From contig JADFGC010000016.1 of NCBI GenBank assembly GCA_022567895.1, positions 1-22,374 of the forward strand: a DNA stretch of 22,374 bases, read 5' to 3'. The position numbers were made by a program, and so were the translations under genes. Below the pieces are notes generated by a model. It did not search any database, had not been told where the DNA came from, and worked only from the letters and a program-made list of their open reading frames with translations. The stretch is from DRGT01 sp022567895. GTDB taxonomy: Archaea > Thermoproteota > Nitrososphaeria > Nitrososphaerales > Nitrosopumilaceae. Shown here one piece after another: positions 21,102 to 22,374 of this stretch (its first letter is position 1; each line of letters opens with the position of its first letter).

Positions 21102-21947
21102 ATGGATCTTGTTATTTCTGATATTCATGCAGATATTTCTGCACTTAACACAATCATGGATCTCGTTACCTCAGTTGATTTCAAAAAAAAGTATAGTGAA
21201 ATTTCTCGAATTCTTAATCTTGGTGATGTATTAGAAAGAGGAACTCATCCAAAAGAAGTTTTAGAAAAGATGGAAGAATTATCCAAAAACTATCCAGTCA
21301 TCTCAGTTATGGGTAATCATGACGAAGCGTTTTTGTATAAAAGAGAAGTTAGCGGAAGCTCGCGTGAGAGTATTAATGCACATCTTTCTTTAACTGAAGA
21401 AGATCTTACTTTCTTTAAAAAAAACCAAGATGATACATACGGTCAGCAAGAATTTTTGGATAAAAAAACTAGTTTACTTTGTGTTCATGGCGGTCCTTTA
21501 GACCCCAAAAAGATCACTCCAAAAAACGCGGGCCCCGATGCATGGCTATATCAGAAAAGTTGGCAGAGATTATCAGAAGAGAACTTTGAATTTTTTAGTA
21601 ACTATGGATATCAATATACTGCCTCATCTGCCTTTAAGGAGGCAAAAACAAAAATTGAAAATCATATAATATTGTGTGGACATCAACATATGGAAGCTGC
21701 ACTAAAACAAAACAAGGAGGGAATACAAGAAATTCTTTCAAAAATCAAACCTCACACTGAAAAACTTTCCAACTTTATAGTTGAAAAAAAAGAAATTCCA
21801 GTTGAATCAGATAATAACTATTTGATTAGAATAGGTTTGGGAGGACCTGAAGGATATCATGGACTGGGAATTGCTAAACCCCATTTTGGTATTGTTCAAT
21901 ATAACCCCAAAAAGATAGTTCTCTTTGAAATAAATCCAAAAGAATAG
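21102..21947 (+). CDS. Calcineurin-like metallophosphoesterase
   Basis: 281 residues. All five metal-ligand motifs of the family are present: SDIHAD with D7 and H9, NLGDVLERG with D42, MGNHDE with N72 and H73, CVHGG, and CGHQH. The two-metal centre hydrolyses phosphoesters; the family includes serine/threonine protein phosphatases, Ap4A hydrolases and nucleases, and the substrate cannot be told from sequence. An insertion between GNHDE and VHGG (SGSSRESINAHLSLTEEDL) and the long helix near KEGIQEILSKIKP are particular to it. No signal peptide is seen, so it is cytoplasmic. It is preceded by motif copy B and followed by motif copy C. Confidence 0.9.
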   Translation: MDLVISDIHADISALNTIMDLVTSVDFKKKYSEISRILNLGDVLERGTHPKEVLEKMEELSKNYPVISVMGNHDEAFLYKREVSGSSRESINAHLSLTEEDLTFFKKNQDDTYGQQEFLDKKTSLLCVHGGPLDPKKITPKNAGPDAWLYQKSWQRLSEENFEFFSNYGYQYTASSAFKEAKTKIENHIILCGHQHMEAALKQNKEGIQEILSKIKPHTEKLSNFIVEKKEIPVESDNNYLIRIGLGGPEGYHGLGIAKPHFGIVQYNPKKIVLFEINPKE

Positions 21948-21986
21948 AACACGAATTTTATTTTATTCTGTTAGTCTCAAATTTTT

Positions 21987-22011
21987 GTTAACAGTTCGTA
22001 TCAAATGTTAA
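21987..22011 (+). promoter_or_regulatory. Dispersed 25-bp motif, copy C
   Basis: Contains GTTAACAGTTCGTATC, then AAATGTTAA. It has the best dyad, TTAACA-N12-TGTTAA. An AT-rich TATA-like tract (22013-22028) follows at once, before the TTG of the third flavin reductase. Confidence 0.7.
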
Positions 22012-22055
22012 AGTAATAAAAAAATAAATGAAGCACTATATGGTACTGAAGAACG

Positions 22056-22374
22056 TTGACATACCAACCATACGAGGGCAAAATTATTTATCAGAAAAAC
22101 CTGACTGATGATCTTGCAATATTTAGACTTGAACTATCAGATAAGAGCAAAATATTAGATTTCAAGCCAGGTCAATTTGTACCGCTAGGAGTGAAAATAA
22201 AAGACAAGGTGATGTACAGAGCTTACTCGATTTCATCACCTCCTGAAGAAAGAAGATATTATGAATTTTACATCAGATGGGCAACAAAGCCGGTTTTAGG
22301 TAAAATAACCAGTGCTCTTTTTACTTTGAAAAAAAATAAGCTCATCTTCTGGCGAAAACCTGCAGGAGCTTTTA
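22056..22374 (+). CDS. Flavin/NAD(P) oxidoreductase, FNR fold (paralogue 3), 3' end outside the window
   Basis: Only 106 codons are visible. The start is TTG 22056 (MTYQPYEGKIIYQKN); an ATG at 22041 is in another frame and soon stops. The sequence matches paralogues 1 and 2: LTDDLAIFRLEL, FKPGQFVPLGV, the flavin motif MYRAYSISSP, then YYEFYIRWATKPVLGKITSAL. In the other two the matching segments are KEDLAIFRIV, GQFITIG, RRAYSIASHP and FELVIRWVRKPLPGRLTTLL. It is more diverged than those two are from each other. The TATA-like AT tract and motif copy C lie directly upstream, so it may be regulated with the neighbouring genes. Confidence 0.85.
   Translation, partial: MTYQPYEGKIIYQKNLTDDLAIFRLELSDKSKILDFKPGQFVPLGVKIKDKVMYRAYSISSPPEERRYYEFYIRWATKPVLGKITSALFTLKKNKLIFWRKPAGAF

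Overview
The window looks like a chromosomal segment of an ammonia-oxidising thaumarchaeon (Nitrososphaerota), most like the marine Nitrosopumilus group. The DNA is AT-rich. It encodes archaeal proteins (Alba, a PAC2-family protein, an archaeal-type endonuclease V, a UbiD decarboxylase suited to the archaeal mevalonate pathway). Many genes have a TATA box centred about 27 bp before the start codon, so leaderless transcripts are likely, and TTG starts are frequent. This placement is inferred from gene content; no rRNA or amo gene is present.

Layout. 1-2.5 kb: the end of an unknown gene overlapping a ubiD-family gene, a phasin-like helical repeat protein, and a small alpha/beta protein. 2.5-3.4 kb: a small gene that appears frameshifted, then a CBS-pair protein with a C-terminal C2H2 finger. 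3.5-4.7 kb: a secreted Asp-rich calcium-binding repeat protein, interrupted by a 100-N assembly gap and ending at an in-frame TGA. 4.7-6.2 kb: a gene-poor stretch with many long-stemmed structures and two micro-genes for zinc-ribbon proteins. 6.2-7.9 kb: PAC2 protein, nucleotidyltransferase-like protein and tRNA-Pro. 7.9-11.5 kb: two near-identical-length flavin/NAD reductase paralogues flanking an AT-hook protein and a glutamyl-tRNA-reductase-like protein that lacks the catalytic cysteine. 11.6-14.8 kb: tRNA-Ala, HEAT-repeat protein, Alba, an isocitrate lyase/PEP mutase family enzyme, endonuclease V and a PadR repressor with its operator. 14.9-18.2 kb: a complete sdhACDB operon. 18.2-22.4 kb: MIP18/DUF59 protein divergent from argH, a small zinc protein, a degenerate tRNA-like sequence, a SHOCT coiled-coil protein, a metallophosphoesterase and the start of a third flavin reductase paralogue.

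The most interesting signals are non-coding. (i) Two RNA candidates of 107 and 108 nt, 0.7 kb apart, share a 13-16 bp closing helix, an ACCGT/ACGGT helix and an interleaved TTGA-type helix whose pairs differ in a compensatory way (TTGAGG:CCTCAA against TTGAAC:GTTCAA). Each has a TATA box about 27-28 bp upstream. I cannot match them to a known family. (ii) A 25-bp motif with TTAACA-N12-TGTTAA dyad symmetry occurs upstream of three genes in the last 2.3 kb, suggesting a local regulon. (iii) The PadR gene carries two abutting 12-bp palindromes between its TATA box and its start codon, a clear autorepression layout.

Metabolically the segment links respiration/TCA cycle (succinate dehydrogenase), arginine synthesis (argH), probable isoprenoid synthesis (ubiD), DNA maintenance (endonuclease V, Alba) and several flavin/NAD electron-transfer proteins of unknown partner.
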